Counted from the first letter of the stretch, positions 1 to 8,253 are shown. The stretch is 64,000 bases of DNA from Hyphococcus luteus (GCF_002943565.1 NZ_PJCH01000001.1:248001-312000), one strand, 5' to 3'. The notes: a model not told the origin generated them from the letters alone. A program made the numbers and translations.

Positions 1-443
1 AATCGTCGCGCGCGGATTTCGAGTTCCGTTTCAGCAGGATGCTCATTCTGGCGAGCCGGCGCTGGACTGCTTACATCGACGAAGCCGTTCAGCAGGAAAC
101 CGGCCATACCCGCGCGCGCTGGCAGACCTTGTTCGCCATCGCTTTCGCAGATGAGCCGGTCGCGACGCTCGATCTCTCCGAACGCATGGGCGTTCAATGG
201 CCGACGCTGATCCGCAGCTTGAACGATCTCGAAACCGAAGGCCTGATCAAGCGGAAAATGAACCCTGACGACAAACGCTCCCGCCTTGTCACAATCACGC
301 CCAAGGGCCGCAAAGCGCTCATGCAGGTGAAAAAGGTTCTCGATCCCTTACGGCAAAACGCGCTCCAGCAATTTACGAAAGAGGAGCTCGCCACGGCCGA
401 AAATCTTCTCGAACGATTGCTCCTGACGGTGCGGCAACTCTAG
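1..443 (+). CDS. MarR-family transcriptional regulator, 5' end outside window
   Basis: Winged-helix MarR regulator. The recognition region contains VQWPTLIRSLNDLETEGL and the wing has DKRSRLVTITPKG, both typical of the family. The first ATG is at 39, but the frame stays open to base 3 and reads SSRADFEFRFSRM. That matches EFRLSRM in the paralogue at 5716-6276, so the true start lies left of the window and the ATG at 39 is probably internal. It precedes an MFS importer and a dehydratase on the same strand and may control them through the palindrome at 528-539. The ligand is unknown. Confidence 0.85.
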   Translation, partial: SSRADFEFRFSRMLILASRRWTAYIDEAVQQETGHTRARWQTLFAIAFADEPVATLDLSERMGVQWPTLIRSLNDLETEGLIKRKMNPDDKRSRLVTITPKGRKALMQVKKVLDPLRQNALQQFTKEELATAENLLERLLLTVRQL

Positions 444-460
444 CGCCCCGCAGCCCCAAA

Positions 461-486
461 CGGCTCCGCAAGAGGCGGCTTTTTCC
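461..486 (+). terminator. weak terminator-like hairpin after the first MarR gene
   Basis: CCGC at 466-469 pairs with GCGG at 475-478 across AAGAG, followed by CTTTTT. The stem is only 4 bp. A second, stronger hairpin (CCGCC 504-508 with GGCGG 514-518) follows but has no T tract. It would separate the regulator from the MFS operon. Confidence 0.35.
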
Positions 487-527
487 CTGATGCGCTGTTC
501 TCGCCGCCTTCGCGGCGGGAAATCTAT

Positions 528-539
528 GTAGCATGATAC
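528..539. promoter_or_regulatory. candidate MarR operator in front of the MFS-dehydratase operon
   Basis: GTAGCATGATAC is a near-palindrome (reverse complement GTATCATGCTAC). Related 12-mers occur upstream of the FAD oxidoreductase (5410-5421) and the dioxygenase gene (6543-6554). Its position about 105 bp before the MFS start suits a promoter region. Assignment to the flanking MarR proteins is inference. Confidence 0.55.
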
Positions 540-644
540 GGGAATTTTTGTTATATCGCATGAAAAAACCGCGCTCCTTCAGAGGTCGTCTGGCGGGCGT
601 CAAAAATCCGTACCTCAAGACGACAGCGCGGAGGAATCGTCCCC

Positions 645-2072
645 ATGGATCGAACAAGCGAGGAGACGGCCGGCTCGGAAGAAACCCCGAACGCCCGGCG
701 GGAGCCGCGCCTGATCGACGTCGCCCAAATTATCAATGACCGGAAAATCGGCATGTTTCATGTCCGGCTGGTCACGGTTTCCTGCCTGATCACGGTTTTC
801 GACGGGTTCGACATGATGCTGATCGGCTTCACCGCGCCTTATATGCGCGACGAACTCGCCATCAGCACCATGCAGATGGGCAACATCTTCAGCGCCGGCA
901 TGTTCGGCGCCATGATCGGCGCGTTTCTGATTTCCAATCTCGGAGACCGCATCGGCCGCAGGCCGACAGTGGTGCTTTGCGCCTATGTGTTCGGCGCGCT
1001 GACATTTCTAACGGGCTTTGCGCGCTCCTATGAAACGCTGATGTTGATGCGTTTCATCGACGGCGTCGCCATCGGCGGCATGTTGCCGCTCGCCTGGGCC
1101 TTGAATATCGAATATGTGCCGGACCGGTTCCGCTCCACCGTCGTGACGCTCGTCATGATCGGCTACTCCATCGGCAGCACGGTGTCGGGGCCCGTCACGG
1201 TCTGGCTGGCGCCGCATTTCGGCTGGGAGGCCGTCTTCTTCTTCGGCGGAACCGCGACGCTGATTTGCGCCGCGCTGCTGCATTTCGAATTGCCGGAGTC
1301 CTTGCGGTTTCTCGTCAGCAAGAACCGCCCGCGCAGCCAGATCGCCGGCGCCCTCAAACGCATCGCGCCTGAAATTTCCGCAGGCCCCAATGACCGGTAC
1401 ATTGTGGGCGACGAAACCGAAGCGCCGAAAAACTTCACCGTCGCGAGCCTGTTCGAAGGCTGGCTGCGCTGGCTGACGCCGCTTTTATGGCTCGGCTATT
1501 TCATCAGCTCACTCGCCATCATCTTTCAGTCCTCCTGGGGTCCGATCCTGCTTGAAGACTTGTCCTTCGACCGCAACACGGCGGCCCTCGCCTCCTCTTT
1601 AAGCAGCATTCTCGGCGCCGGCGCAGGCCTGTCGCTCATGCGCTTCACCGACCGCATCGGGCCGAAAGCGGTCGCTTTCTATCCGGTCATCACGATCCCG
1701 GTGCTGCTCGCCATCGGCTTTGCGCCGATGCCGCAGATCGCGCTTCTGTGGATGATCATCCTCGCCAGCACTTTGATCGCCGGCGCGCATTTCGGCATCC
1801 TGAGCATTATCGGCGTTTATTACCCCACCACCATCCGCGCCAACGGCTCGGGCTGGGCGACGACGGTGGCGAAAACCGGCAGCGTCATCGGTCCGATCAT
1901 CGGCGCGGCGATCTTGAGCTCAGGCATGCCGCTCATTCATACTTTTTCTCTTCTCGCTGTCTGTCCGGCGGTGCTCGCCCTGTGCGCCACCGGCATCGCC
2001 GCGATCGTCAAACGAAACAAAAAAGAACAACAGCAAAAACCGCCGGCCATCGGCCTCGCCCAGCAATCCTGA
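645..2072 (+). CDS. MFS transporter, aromatic acid:H+ symporter (AAHS) type
   Basis: Predicted 12-segment inner-membrane importer of 475 residues, normal for the family. The first transmembrane segment carries DGFDMMLIGF, with the acidic residues typical of AAHS carriers of aromatic or other organic acids. The loop between segments 2 and 3 has GDRIGRRPT (MFS motif A). The ATG follows GGAGGA by about 9 bases. The dehydratase gene begins 12 bp after its stop, so the two are probably one operon. An organic or sugar acid substrate is inferred from the dehydratase, dioxygenase and FAD enzyme nearby; the exact ligand cannot be read from sequence. Confidence 0.85.
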   Translation: MDRTSEETAGSEETPNARREPRLIDVAQIINDRKIGMFHVRLVTVSCLITVFDGFDMMLIGFTAPYMRDELAISTMQMGNIFSAGMFGAMIGAFLISNLGDRIGRRPTVVLCAYVFGALTFLTGFARSYETLMLMRFIDGVAIGGMLPLAWALNIEYVPDRFRSTVVTLVMIGYSIGSTVSGPVTVWLAPHFGWEAVFFFGGTATLICAALLHFELPESLRFLVSKNRPRSQIAGALKRIAPEISAGPNDRYIVGDETEAPKNFTVASLFEGWLRWLTPLLWLGYFISSLAIIFQSSWGPILLEDLSFDRNTAALASSLSSILGAGAGLSLMRFTDRIGPKAVAFYPVITIPVLLAIGFAPMPQIALLWMIILASTLIAGAHFGILSIIGVYYPTTIRANGSGWATTVAKTGSVIGPIIGAAILSSGMPLIHTFSLLAVCPAVLALCATGIAAIVKRNKKEQQQKPPAIGLAQQS

Positions 2073-2084
2073 CGGAGGACCCTT

Positions 2085-3749
2085 ATGAAACTACGCAGCC
2101 TCGCAGCCAACTCCGCCGGCCGCCGCGCCAACTGGAAAGCGCTGGGGCTTTCCAGGGAAGACATGGAAAAGCCGAAGATCGCGATCGTGAACAGCTCCTC
2201 GGAGCTCGCCATCTGTTACGCGCATCTCGATAAGATCGCCGGAATCGTCAAAGAGGAAATCCGCAAGGCCGGCGGCGTCCCGTTCGAAGTGCGCACCGCC
2301 GCGCCGTCGGACTTCATTACCGGCGCCGCGCGCAACGGCTCCTACATACTCGCAGGCCGCGACATCATCGCCAACGACATCGAAGTGCAGGTGGAAGCCG
2401 CGCTTCTCGACGGCATGATCTGCCTCACCTCCTGCGACAAGACCCCGCCGGGGCACCTCATGGCCGCGGCGCGGCTCAACATCCCGACGCTGCTCGTCAT
2501 CGGCGGCTATCAGGAAGCCGGCGACATTGACGGCGATCCGGTGGATGTCGAAGACGTTTTCTCCGGCCAGATCGGCCAGCTTTTCGACGGCGGCAAGCTG
2601 CGCCATCCCCTTGATGAAATGGCGGAGAACGCCATTCGCGGACCGGGCGTGTGCGCCGGCATGGCGACGGCGAACACCATGCACTGCACCGTCGAAGCGC
2701 TCGGCATGTCCCTGCCCGGCAGCGCGCCGGTGCGCGCTGACAGTCCGAAGATGCAGGACGCGGCGCGGCGCAGCGGCGCGCGCATCGTCGAGATGGTGAA
2801 AGAGGATTTGAAGCCCCGCGACATTCTCACTGAAGACGCATTCCGCAACGCCACGGCGACCGTGCTCGCCATATCGGGCTCGATCAACGCCATCAAACAC
2901 CTGCAGGCGACGGCGGTCGAAGCCGGCAACGGCGTCGACGTGTTCGCGCTCTGGGAGGAAATGTCGAAAATCCCGGTGATTTCCGCCGTCAGGCCCAACG
3001 GTCCCGTGCGTATCGAACAGTTCGAGGATTCCGGCGGCGCCATGGGGGTGCTGAAGCAACTGGAGCCGATGCTGTCGACGAATGCGCTCACCTGCACCGG
3101 CAAGACGCTGAAGGAAAACCTCGAAGGCTATGAGGTTCCGGACGCCGACATCATCCGGCCCCTCGACAACCCCATCGCCGAAGGCCCGTCCATCGCCATT
3201 CTTAAAGGCTCGCTCGCGGAAACGGCGGTCGTCCGGCTCGGCGTGCGCGACGGCTCGCGCCCGGAAGAATTCGACGGTCCGGCCCGCGTTTTCGAAGACA
3301 CCGAAAGCTGTCTCAAAGCGCTGCAGGACGGAACCATCAAGAAAGGCGACGTCATTGTCTGCCGCGGACAGGGATTGAAAGCCGGGCCCGCCATGGGCGG
3401 CGGCGCCTCGCTCATCCTCTTCGCCATCGACGCGGCGGGGCTTGCGAAAGACACCGCCTTCGTCACCGACGGCCAGCTTTCGGGGTTATGTCTGAAAGGC
3501 CTCACCATCGCGGAAGTCGCGCCCGAAGGCGCCTCCGGCGGCGCCATCGGCAAAGTTCAGGACGGCGACCGCATCGTCATCAGCGTCGCGAACCGCAAGC
3601 TCGACATCGACATTCCGGCCGAAGAACTCGCCAAGCGCGAAATCCCCGCCGGTTACCGGATGCCGGCGCCGGGCTATCTCGGGGTGTTCCGCCAGGACGT
3701 GCAGCCCATGTCCACGGGCGGCGTGCTGATACCGACCGGCGACAAGTAA
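2085..3749 (+). CDS. IlvD/Edd-family dehydratase, probably for a sugar acid
   Basis: Iron-sulfur dehydratase of 554 residues that removes water from a dihydroxy or sugar acid to give a 2-keto-3-deoxy product. Putative cluster ligands are C44 (ICYAHL), C117 (SCDKTPPG) and C190 (GVCAGMATANTM). The C-terminal half has VTDGQLSGLCLKGLTIAEV followed by PEGASGG. The usual EGPKGGPGM segment is replaced by GQGLKAGPAMGG, so it is not a standard biosynthetic IlvD. GGAGG lies 7 bases before the ATG. It is 12 bp behind the transporter and convergent with the FAD gene (3 bp gap). The arabonate/xylonate-type branch is the best guess; the substrate is unproven. Confidence 0.85.
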   Translation: MKLRSLAANSAGRRANWKALGLSREDMEKPKIAIVNSSSELAICYAHLDKIAGIVKEEIRKAGGVPFEVRTAAPSDFITGAARNGSYILAGRDIIANDIEVQVEAALLDGMICLTSCDKTPPGHLMAAARLNIPTLLVIGGYQEAGDIDGDPVDVEDVFSGQIGQLFDGGKLRHPLDEMAENAIRGPGVCAGMATANTMHCTVEALGMSLPGSAPVRADSPKMQDAARRSGARIVEMVKEDLKPRDILTEDAFRNATATVLAISGSINAIKHLQATAVEAGNGVDVFALWEEMSKIPVISAVRPNGPVRIEQFEDSGGAMGVLKQLEPMLSTNALTCTGKTLKENLEGYEVPDADIIRPLDNPIAEGPSIAILKGSLAETAVVRLGVRDGSRPEEFDGPARVFEDTESCLKALQDGTIKKGDVIVCRGQGLKAGPAMGGGASLILFAIDAAGLAKDTAFVTDGQLSGLCLKGLTIAEVAPEGASGGAIGKVQDGDRIVISVANRKLDIDIPAEELAKREIPAGYRMPAPGYLGVFRQDVQPMSTGGVLIPTGDK

Positions 3750-3752
3750 GCG

Positions 3753-5240
3753 CTATTCGGCGGGCGCGGCTTCGGCGGTTTTCGCAGCGGCCTCGACTTC
3801 CGCATCGTCATGCAGGAAGGCGCCCTGCGCGCGCAGGATTTTGCGCACTTCCGCGACATCGACCTCGCGCGGCGCAATACCGCGATTGGCGGCGACCGCT
3901 GCGCCGACGCCCGCCGCATGGCCGGTCAGCCAGCATTGCGGGATCTCGCGCATGAAACCGTGGGAATTGGCGTCGCAGGAGACATGGCGCCCCGCCGCGA
4001 GAAGCCCGTCGAGATTGCGCGGCGCCAGCGAACCGTATGGCACCGAGACGATCGGGAATTTCGGCGACACCGAGGGGCTGACGCCAACCTCGTCCGCGAC
4101 CGGCTTTCCCGAGCCCCAGTTCTTGCGCTCGATGCGCCCGACGCCCACAAGGCGGCGCGTATGGCGCACGCCAAGCTGTGAGGCGCTTTGCAGCATGTAA
4201 GCGTTTTCGAAACCCGGCGCGTTTTTACGGAAAAACTCGCAATGGGTTTTCATGAAACGGTGCGAGCGAATTTCCACTTCGGTCATGTCGTCAACATCGA
4301 GCGCCGAGAGCCCCGACTGGCGAGGGCCGAGAAAGAGCGCGATGTCGTTGCGCCAGGAAACATACGGCGCCTGAAAGAAGCCCATGCTCTCGCGTCCGCG
4401 CGCCATGAAGTCCGAAAACTGGTCGGGCTCGTCGCGCCGGAAAGCGAGCCAGCGATCCATATCGACGCCGCCGATGACGAAGCCCGTGTTCATGGAGTGG
4501 TGAACGTCGCCTTCCTCAATGTCGTCATCGAAGCCGGCGCCGGCGCGCGCGAACACATCGCCGTCGCCCGTGGTGTCGACGACGACTTTCGCCATCAACG
4601 CCGTGCGCCCCATCTTGCTTTCGAAAACGACGCCGGTCGCTTTGCCGTCTTCGACAACGGGCCGCGCCGCCCAGGCGTGAAAGACAAGCCTGACGCCTGC
4701 GCCGATCAGCATCTCCTGCGCATTGAGCTTCATCACTTCCGGGTCGAGCGTCGGCGCCCAGCAAACGACGCCGTGAAAGGCCGAGGTGCGCTGGCCCCAA
4801 TATTGCGCCTTCGCTTCGTCTTTCGAGCCCCAGTCCGCTTTCGGCGGACCCGCGACGCCTTCCGGCGGCATGCGGTCGATGAACTCACGCGCAAAGCCCT
4901 GAATGACATGGCGGCCGTCCCAGTCCGTCATGCGGTCGATCCACATGACGAGGCCGCCCGTCGACAATCCGCCGAGGCAATTATAGCGCTCGAGCAAGGT
5001 CACATCCGCGCCGGCCTTCGCAGCGGCGTAAGCGGCGGCGCATCCGGCGGGACCGCCGCCGATCACGGCGACGTCGCATTTGTGATAAATCGCGATGTCG
5101 CTCGCTTCCTCGCGAATGGCGCCCTTGCCGTTGGGCGGCGGGAAGGTGTGGCTCTTTTCTTCAAAGACGTCCGAGGCGAGAAAGCGGTCTTCCGTCTGCT
5201 TTACTTCTCGCACCACGGGTTTTTTCGAGTCGTTGCTCAT
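3753..5240 (-). CDS. FAD-dependent oxidoreductase (FAD_oxidored type)
   Basis: Flavoprotein of about 495 residues. The Rossmann fingerprint VIGGGPAGCAAAYAA lies at about residues 59-74 and is followed by LLERYNCLGGLSTGG. DTTGDGDVFARAGAGF and a C-terminal AAGRHVSCDANSHGF flavin-binding region also fit family PF12831. The frame is open to an ATG pair at 5366, but MSNDSKKPVV at 5240 has GAGGCG about 8 bases upstream and the extra 42 residues look unrelated to the family, so 5240 is preferred. No signal peptide is seen. It faces the dehydratase gene and shares a promoter motif with the transporter and the dioxygenase. The substrate is unknown, perhaps a sugar or cyclic alcohol intermediate. Confidence 0.8.
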   Translation of the reverse strand: MSNDSKKPVVREVKQTEDRFLASDVFEEKSHTFPPPNGKGAIREEASDIAIYHKCDVAVIGGGPAGCAAAYAAAKAGADVTLLERYNCLGGLSTGGLVMWIDRMTDWDGRHVIQGFAREFIDRMPPEGVAGPPKADWGSKDEAKAQYWGQRTSAFHGVVCWAPTLDPEVMKLNAQEMLIGAGVRLVFHAWAARPVVEDGKATGVVFESKMGRTALMAKVVVDTTGDGDVFARAGAGFDDDIEEGDVHHSMNTGFVIGGVDMDRWLAFRRDEPDQFSDFMARGRESMGFFQAPYVSWRNDIALFLGPRQSGLSALDVDDMTEVEIRSHRFMKTHCEFFRKNAPGFENAYMLQSASQLGVRHTRRLVGVGRIERKNWGSGKPVADEVGVSPSVSPKFPIVSVPYGSLAPRNLDGLLAAGRHVSCDANSHGFMREIPQCWLTGHAAGVGAAVAANRGIAPREVDVAEVRKILRAQGAFLHDDAEVEAAAKTAEAAPAE

Positions 5241-5409
5241 CCAGCGCCTCAATCTTTCAAATGCGCGCGCGAACGCATGAAGCTCGCCGCTCTTCACAAG
5301 CCGGCCCTCGCGTAAAAGAGCCGAAACTGTCGGGTAATTTCTATCGCACCCGACAAACGACATCAAACATTGAGCGAACGCCCGCCTCTTGAAACTTTTT
5401 CAAAAATGC

Positions 5410-5421
5410 GTACTCTGCTAC
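5410..5421. promoter_or_regulatory. candidate MarR operator upstream of the FAD oxidoreductase
   Basis: GTACTCTGCTAC on the + strand matches the reverse complement of the 528-539 site (GTATCATGCTAC) at 9 of 12 positions, sharing GTA and TGCTAC. It lies 44 bp before the upstream ATG at 5366 and about 170 bp before the preferred start. Confidence 0.45.
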
Positions 5422-5629
5422 ATATATACGATGTTTTACGCACTCTGACAGCGGCGAAAAGCAGCGGGTCGGAGTCTGCGCGGCGAAAGCCGTCATCCTG
5501 GCGCGCCTGCGTCAAAGCAATAGTCGAGAGTTCGAAGACGCATATTCGGGGCGGCCGTCGAAATGAGGCGGTTGCCCCAAGCGCGATCGAGGCCGCCGAA
5601 CCTTCCTCACGCAAACCCCGCGACAATGG

Positions 5630-5673
5630 CTGCTGGGGCTGCTGGGGCTGCTGGGACTGCTGGGACTGCGGGG
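5630..5673. repeat. 9-bp tandem repeat, CTGCTGGGR x4 plus a partial unit
   Basis: Units begin at 5630, 5639, 5648 and 5657: two CTGCTGGGG then two CTGCTGGGA. A shortened CTGCGGGG follows at 5666. It lies beyond the 3' end of the minus-strand MarR gene. Such an array could change copy number by slippage; no function is evident. Confidence 0.8.
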
Positions 5674-5715
5674 CTTTTTCTCTTCATTTGCAAAAGAGCC
5701 CGGGATTGCAGGCTT

Positions 5716-6276
5716 TTAGGAGTTGATGACGTCCTCGAAAATACGCTCCAGCATGTCCGCGCAAGACTCGAGCTCCTTGTCGGAAAGCCGCGACAGAACC
5801 TGCGCCCTTTCACGATCGAGGATCGGCTGGATCTTCGCCATCACCCTCCGGCCCTTCGCCGTCACATAGACCAGCTTGGAGCGCCCGTCCGACGGATTGT
5901 CTTCGCGCCGGATGAGGCCGTCTTTCTCCATACCGTCCATGACCCGCACCAAAGTGGGCCATTGCACCCTGAGCCTTTTGGAAAGCGCGCTCATGGTAGC
6001 GGGCTGTTCGGCGAAGCCAAGCGCAAACAGCGCCTGCCAGCGCGCGCGCGTCTCCCCGGTTTCCTCGCGCAAGATATTGTCGATCCTGCTCATCCAACTG
6101 CGCGCGGCGAGCACCAGCATGCGGGACAGCCGGAACTCCCGGTCAAGGCGGGCGCCTCTGGCGTAGAAATCTTCATAATGAGACGACCACTGATCGAACT
6201 GATCCCTGTCGCGCGGCGCGTCCTCTTGCGCCCGCTTTTCATCTGCGCGCGGCCGTTTCGTTTTCGATTTCGCCAT
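5716..6276 (-). CDS. MarR-family transcriptional regulator
   Basis: 186-residue winged-helix regulator with a basic N-terminal extension (about 40 residues, many K/R). HTH motif: ATMSALSKRLRVQWPTLVRVM; wing: DGRSKLVYVTAKGRR. It is a close paralogue of the truncated regulator at the left edge (shared EFRLSRM, TRARWQ and VQWPTL segments), so the two flank the catabolic genes. The start is supported by AGGAGAGGG 5 bases upstream. A run of 12 G residues (gene strand) lies just beyond that ribosome-binding site. It is divergent from the dioxygenase gene, with a shared palindrome at 6543-6554. Probably a ligand-responsive repressor of this island. Confidence 0.88.
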   Translation of the reverse strand: MAKSKTKRPRADEKRAQEDAPRDRDQFDQWSSHYEDFYARGARLDREFRLSRMLVLAARSWMSRIDNILREETGETRARWQALFALGFAEQPATMSALSKRLRVQWPTLVRVMDGMEKDGLIRREDNPSDGRSKLVYVTAKGRRVMAKIQPILDRERAQVLSRLSDKELESCADMLERIFEDVINS

Positions 6277-6295
6277 TCTTGACCCTCTCCTGGCG

Positions 6296-6307
6296 CCCCC
6301 CCCCCCC
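6296..6307. repeat. homopolymer of 12 C (G12 on the MarR gene strand)
   Basis: An uninterrupted C12 run whose near edge is 20 bp before the MarR start codon at 6276. Homopolymers of this length are slippage-prone in replication and in sequencing, so the length may vary or be an assembly artefact. Confidence 0.85.
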
Positions 6308-6542
6308 GCGGCCTTCGGTCAAAGGGCCGGCGCGCGGGGCCGCGCTTTATCGGCTGACCGCCGGATCATTCCCTTATTCGAGCCCGGCGCCGGCGGATAG
6401 TGCGCCCGGCCTGAAACCGCGCCGGCGAACTCCCCAAAGAGCGCCGCTCCGGCGCCGGCGGAACAGAGCGAAGCATTTGTTTGAAAATGCTTATTGCGGT
6501 TTTTAAAAAGGCCAAGCCCGGCCTCATCATTGATTTTTTTAC

Positions 6543-6554
6543 CTATCATGGTAG
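6543..6554. promoter_or_regulatory. candidate MarR operator upstream of the TfdA-like dioxygenase
   Basis: CTATCATGGTAG, a near-palindrome whose core TATCATG-N-TA equals that of the reverse complement of the 528-539 site. It lies 55 bp before the dioxygenase ATG, in an AT-rich promoter-like stretch. Confidence 0.55.
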
Positions 6555-6609
6555 GGTATTTTCGGTCTTTGGCCCATACCCCTGAAACCGCGCCGCGAGG
6601 AAACACGCA

Positions 6610-7554
6610 ATGCTGACCGTAAAACCCATTTTGCCGCGTTTCGGCGCCGAAATTTCCGGCGTCGACATCTCCAAACCGCTGAGCGAGGAAGACCGGCGCG
6701 CCATTATCGACGCCATGAACAAATGGGGCGTTTGCGTCTTTCGCAACACCGGGCTCGACGACGAAAGCCATATCCGTTTCAGCCGCAATTTCGGCCGTCT
6801 CGAGCTGGCTCCCTTAAGGCGCGACGGCAAGGGCCGCCTCGCGCATCGCGAATTATTCGACGCCAGCAATCTCGACATGGAAGGCGAGATCAATCGCGAC
6901 CCGTCGGCGGTCATGTATCGCAAGGGCGACCGCCTGTGGCACACCGACAGCTCCTTCATGGAAAAACGCACTTCTTATTCGCTGCTCCTGGCGCACCAAA
7001 CGCCGAAAGAAGCCGGCGAAACCTGGTTCGCGGACACGCGCAGCGCCTACGAAGACCTGCCGCAGGAGATGAAAGACAAGATCGAGAACCTCAAAGGCGA
7101 GAATTCGCTGTGGTGGTCGCGCAAGCTCGCCGGCGCGGACATCAGCGACGAAACCATCGAAAACGGCCCCAAGGCCGTGCATCCGATCGTCCACACCCAT
7201 GCCGGCTCCGGTCGCAAGGCGCTCTTTATTGCAGCCCACACCAAGGACATTGTCGGCATGGAGCCGGAAGAAGGCCGACGCCTCATTCGTGAACTGATCA
7301 AGCACTGCGTCCAGCCCCAATATGTCTTCAAGGTGAAATACGAACCCGGCGATCTCGTCATCTGGGACAATCTTTGCACCATGCATCGCGGCGGCGAGTT
7401 CGACGCCGAGAACGAAGCGCGCGACATGCGCCGCACCACCGTGCGCGAGGGCACCGAACCGAACTCAAAGGATGACGACGATCCTTTCACGGAGCTGTTC
7501 ACCGGCATGCCCAAATCGCTTTCGCGCCTGACAGCGCCCGAGGCCGAAGCCTGA
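6610..7554 (+). CDS. TauD/TfdA-family Fe(II)/2-oxoglutarate dioxygenase
   Basis: 314-residue cytoplasmic dioxygenase that would couple 2-oxoglutarate decarboxylation to hydroxylation, often leading to ether or sulfonate cleavage. The iron triad is visible as H111 and D113 (LWHTDSSF) and H259 (NLCTMHRGGEFD). R274/R275 (MRRTTV) would bind 2-oxoglutarate. The length and these motifs resemble the TfdA branch (2,4-D-type aryloxyalkanoate dioxygenases) more than TauD. GAGGA lies 8 bases before the ATG. With an AAHS importer and MarR control, an aromatic or aryl-ether acid substrate is plausible but unproven. A strong terminator follows at 7638. Confidence 0.85.
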   Translation: MLTVKPILPRFGAEISGVDISKPLSEEDRRAIIDAMNKWGVCVFRNTGLDDESHIRFSRNFGRLELAPLRRDGKGRLAHRELFDASNLDMEGEINRDPSAVMYRKGDRLWHTDSSFMEKRTSYSLLLAHQTPKEAGETWFADTRSAYEDLPQEMKDKIENLKGENSLWWSRKLAGADISDETIENGPKAVHPIVHTHAGSGRKALFIAAHTKDIVGMEPEEGRRLIRELIKHCVQPQYVFKVKYEPGDLVIWDNLCTMHRGGEFDAENEARDMRRTTVREGTEPNSKDDDDPFTELFTGMPKSLSRLTAPEAEA

Positions 7555-7637
7555 GCCGCTGCCTCCCGCTTCGGCGTCGGCGCTCTCCGCGACAAGGCGC
7601 CGCCGTCAAGTTCCAAGCCTTTGACCACGACCGGAAA

Positions 7638-7676
7638 AGGCGCCCCTTCACCGCGGGGCGCCTCTTTCTGTTCTTT
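7638..7676 (+). terminator. rho-independent terminator after the dioxygenase gene
   Basis: AGGCGCCCC (7638-7646) pairs perfectly with GGGGCGCCT (7655-7663) over an 8-base loop, followed by the T-rich CTTTCTGTTCTTT. It lies 84 bp after the stop codon. Confidence 0.75.
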
Positions 7677-7775
7677 CAAACGCGTGAATTCGCTTCGCAA
7701 ATCGCCGATGACGGCGCTTGGCCCGCGCCCTCTTCCGGCGGAAACTAAACGGCAAGATCGAAGCGTAAAGAGGAA

Positions 7776-8009
7776 ACCGCATCGAACGCCGATAACTGGC
7801 TCAGCCATGGGCGCACCTATAAAGAGCAGCGCTTCAGCCCGCTCGATGAGATCAACGCGGAAAATATTTCCGAGCTCGGCCTCGCCTAGGCGGTCGATCT
7901 CGACACCAGCCGCGGACAGGAGGCAACGCCGATTGTCGTCGGCGGCGTTATGTACATCACCACCGCCTGGTCGAAGGCGATGGCGCTCGACGCGGCGACC
8001 GGCGCCCTC
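7776..8009 (+). pseudogene. remnant of a PQQ-dependent (quinohemoprotein) alcohol dehydrogenase, N-terminal part
   Basis: One frame reads [20 protein letters not shown], then [14 protein letters not shown], a TAG at 7887-7889, then [20 protein letters not shown] and [20 protein letters not shown]. This is the start of the mature PQQ alcohol dehydrogenase beta-propeller. The family has Trp (TGG) where the TAG lies, so one base change explains the stop. Similarity ends near 8009, leaving about 80 of some 700 codons. No signal peptide or cytochrome domain remains. The following 8010-8230 was not recognised. Confidence 0.75.
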
Positions 8010-8233
8010 TCGCTTGCGGCCGGGCATCGTCCTGTCGCCGCGCCTTTCGAGCGCATCACGGATTTCGAGCTTTTCGCGGGCTTCCCGCCGCCGCGCGCGC
8101 CGGATGAACTGCATCAGCGCAATCTCTTCCTCGGTTTCTTCACCTCGGTCTCTTCGCCGGCGCGCGGCCGTCCTGATGGAAGCGAACTCTTCGGCGCGAA
8201 ACGAAAAGGGTCCCGCTTTTACAGCAAAAACAA

Positions 8234-8253
8234 TTATGTTAGCCTTAACATAA
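8234..8253. promoter_or_regulatory. LacI-type operator upstream of uxaC
   Basis: TTATGTTAGCCTTAACATAA: perfect 8-bp arms (TTATGTTA / TAACATAA) around GCCT. It is the first of seven related palindromes in the window and lies about 70-90 bp before the uxaC reading frame. Confidence 0.75.

Larger units (their letters stand above)
5367..5715. other. intergenic region between the FAD oxidoreductase and the second MarR gene
   Basis: No convincing gene. It holds the putative operator at 5410-5421, a wider TGCGTA (5406-5411) / TACGCA (5435-5440) inverted repeat around it, and the CTGCTGGGR tandem repeat at 5630-5673. An imperfect hairpin (GGGGCTTTTT near 5671 against AAAAGAGCCC near 5694) lies just after the MarR stop but lacks a T tract. 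Confidence 0.6.
6277..6609. other. divergent control region between MarR and the TfdA-like dioxygenase
   Basis: No gene is seen. It contains the C12 tract (6296-6307), two copies of a 14-bp GC element (CCGGCGCCGGCGGA at 6384-6397 and 6449-6462), an AT-rich stretch from 6480 to 6545 and the operator-like palindrome at 6543-6554. Confidence 0.6.

Noticed and set aside
5370-5726. 118-codon plus-strand frame over the repeat region
   Set aside because: No ribosome-binding site, runs through the minisatellite and matches nothing; not listed as a gene.
6384-6462. two copies of CCGGCGCCGGCGGA
   Set aside because: GC-rich self-complementary strings of this sort are frequent in this base composition; no positional logic seen.
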